Source: an uncultured Ruminococcus sp. (GTDB lineage: Bacteria; Bacillota; Clostridia; Oscillospirales; CAG-272). From it: a stretch of DNA of 16,580 bases. The stretch lies in contig CACYWX010000026.1 of NCBI GenBank assembly GCA_902778205.1, positions 1-16,580 of the forward strand, read 5' to 3'. Below the pieces are notes generated by a model, which worked only from the letters and a program-made list of their open reading frames with translations, ran no database searches and was not told where the DNA came from. This document shows, piece by piece, positions 16,172-16,580 of this stretch (position 1 is its first letter; each line of letters begins with the position of its first letter). Position numbers and translations under genes: made by a program.

Positions 16172-16374
16172 AAGCAGACTCAGAATTCTTTTGCCAATTC
16201 ACGTTTTCATAGATGTCTCCAATCCATCAGTCCGACCGATACGGGTCCCGCAAAGCACGGGCACGGTCTTTTCCTTCAGACCGAACCCTCTCCCGGGAAT
16301 CCGTATATGATGTCTTACAAAAATGAATGCATTGTTTCCGGAATGTCACAGCATCCGAAGAAGTCACGGCTATA

Positions 16375-16402
16375 ATGATACAGATGAAATTGTAACACAA
16401 TT
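16375..16402 (-). promoter_or_regulatory. Possible promoter and operator of the adhesin gene
   Basis: On the minus strand TATCAT (complement of 16375-16380) is a fair -10 box. A 15-base inverted repeat, AATTGT-AAC-ACAATT (16388-16402), lies where a -35 would be, as expected for an operator bound by a repressor or activator. No good -35 hexamer is seen. The leader to the start at 16210 would be about 160 bases and contains a 6-bp hairpin (CGGTCT/AGACCG, 16264-16283). Confidence 0.3.
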
Positions 16403-16439
16403 CGTCCCGTCACGCAACCCTTCCGGACACATTTTCCGC

Positions 16440-16465
16440 AAAACAATCCCGCGCCGGACACGGCG
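16440..16465 (-). terminator. Weak candidate terminator of the right-edge gene
   Basis: On the minus strand, directly after the stop at 16471, CGCCG-TGTC-CGGCG (complement of 16452-16465) forms a 5-bp GC hairpin; a short TTTT follows seven bases later. The stem is short and the T-run is poor. Confidence 0.3.
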
Positions 16466-16470
16466 AATCG

Positions 16471-16580
16471 TTATCGATGAAAGACCTTTTCCTTAAACTC
16501 AAAGTGGTAGTCGCTGCCGCTGACCTCTTCAAAGCAGAAGTCCTGACCCTTTTCCAGGGCAAGGGTTCTGGTGGTGAGGT
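16471..16580 (-). CDS. Unidentified protein, C-terminal 35 residues only
   Basis: A minus-strand frame enters from the right edge and stops at TAA 16471-16473. The visible end reads LTTRTLALEKGQDFCFEEV followed by SGSDYHFEFKEKVFHR, which looks like alternating beta strands of a real protein rather than random translation. The fragment is too short to place in a family. It points the same way as the adhesin gene and lies about 260 bases upstream of it; the sequence between holds the candidate terminator and promoter listed separately. Confidence 0.5.
   Translation of the reverse strand, partial: LTTRTLALEKGQDFCFEEVSGSDYHFEFKEKVFHR

Larger units (their letters stand above)
11867..16210 (-). 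pseudogene. Large vWA/SpaA surface adhesin with sortase signal, interrupted by three in-frame stops
   Basis: A single reading frame of 1,447 codons runs from ATG 16210 (ribosome binding site GGAGA, complement of 16216-16220, 5 bases upstream) to TAA at 11867-11869. It is broken by TGA at codon 4 (16199-16201), TGA at codon 339 (15194-15196) and TAG at codon 531 (14618-14620), with no frameshift. Ignoring the stops, the protein has a signal peptide (MKT-stop-IGKRILSLL, then hydrophobic, ending near PAGA), beta-rich N-terminal domains, a second domain at about 340-525, a vWA domain from about 565 with MIDAS DVSNS (582-586) and TDG (799-801), a SpaA/CnaB domain at about 1227-1326, and LPSTS-G (1412-1417) with a membrane helix and positive tail. 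Such proteins bind host or plant surfaces. As written, only the fragments could be made, so it is called broken; readthrough or sequencing error remain possible. Confidence 0.85.

Noticed and set aside
14618..16201. General recoding of UGA as a sense codon to explain the broken adhesin
   Set aside because: Genes ending at 2028, 7533, 7736, 8912 and 11189 use TGA as their natural stop, and reading through these would run into ribosome binding sites, terminators or neighbouring genes.
15729..16202. Alternative-frame gene of 157 codons starting with GTG at 16202
   Set aside because: It has the Arg/Gly-rich, low-information composition of an out-of-frame translation and overlaps the adhesin frame, which has clear domains.
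1..16580. CRISPR arrays, tRNA or rRNA genes, insertion sequences, phage genes, toxin-antitoxin pairs
   Set aside because: I looked on both strands and found no spaced direct repeats, cloverleaf, transposase or recombinase motifs. By eye only; a computed search could find weaker signals.

Overview
The window reads as chromosomal DNA of a GC-rich (about 60% by eye) low-branching Gram-positive anaerobe, most likely an uncultured gut Clostridia/Oscillospirales-type Bacillota. The grounds are strong AGGAGG-type ribosome binding sites throughout, three lipoprotein signal peptides, a sortase-type C-terminus on a vWA/SpaA surface protein, and gene families typical of such genomes (DUF4838, URO-D-like proteins, solute-binding lipoproteins with calcium-loop motifs). 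This assignment is inference; no rRNA or tRNA gene is present.

Layout. (1) 2-3113, plus strand: the tail of an FAD-dependent oxidoreductase, a solute-binding lipoprotein and a cytoplasmic M14-type zinc carboxypeptidase, closely spaced and ended by a bidirectional terminator near 3170. (2) 3218-5996, minus strand: a URO-D-like (methyltransferase-type) gene followed by a second solute-binding lipoprotein, driven by a clear promoter at 6035-6064. (3) 6358-7533, plus strand: a GHMP sugar kinase whose motifs resemble plant galacturonokinase more than ordinary galactokinase, with its own promoter at 6205-6234 and a strong terminator at 7644-7698. (4) 7736-11026, minus strand: a two-gene operon of a DUF4838 lipoprotein and a CE15-like (glucuronoyl-esterase-type) alpha/beta hydrolase. 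(5) 11189-11776, minus strand: a small MBL-fold hydrolase. (6) 11867-16210, minus strand: a large vWA/SpaA adhesin gene with a sortase signal, interrupted by three in-frame stop codons and no frameshift. (7) The C-terminal end of an unidentified minus-strand gene at the right edge.

How the genes may work together: the kinase, the CE15-like esterase and the DUF4838 protein (whose N-terminal domains resemble those of alpha-glucuronidases) all point to uronic acids of plant cell-wall or host glycans, and the two lipoproteins look like substrate-capture proteins whose ABC permeases lie elsewhere. Three candidate promoters share an extended -10 box TGGTATNAT. The two most striking points are the triple-nonsense adhesin and the galacturonokinase-like kinase. 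No CRISPR array, insertion sequence, phage gene, tRNA or recognisable riboswitch was seen.
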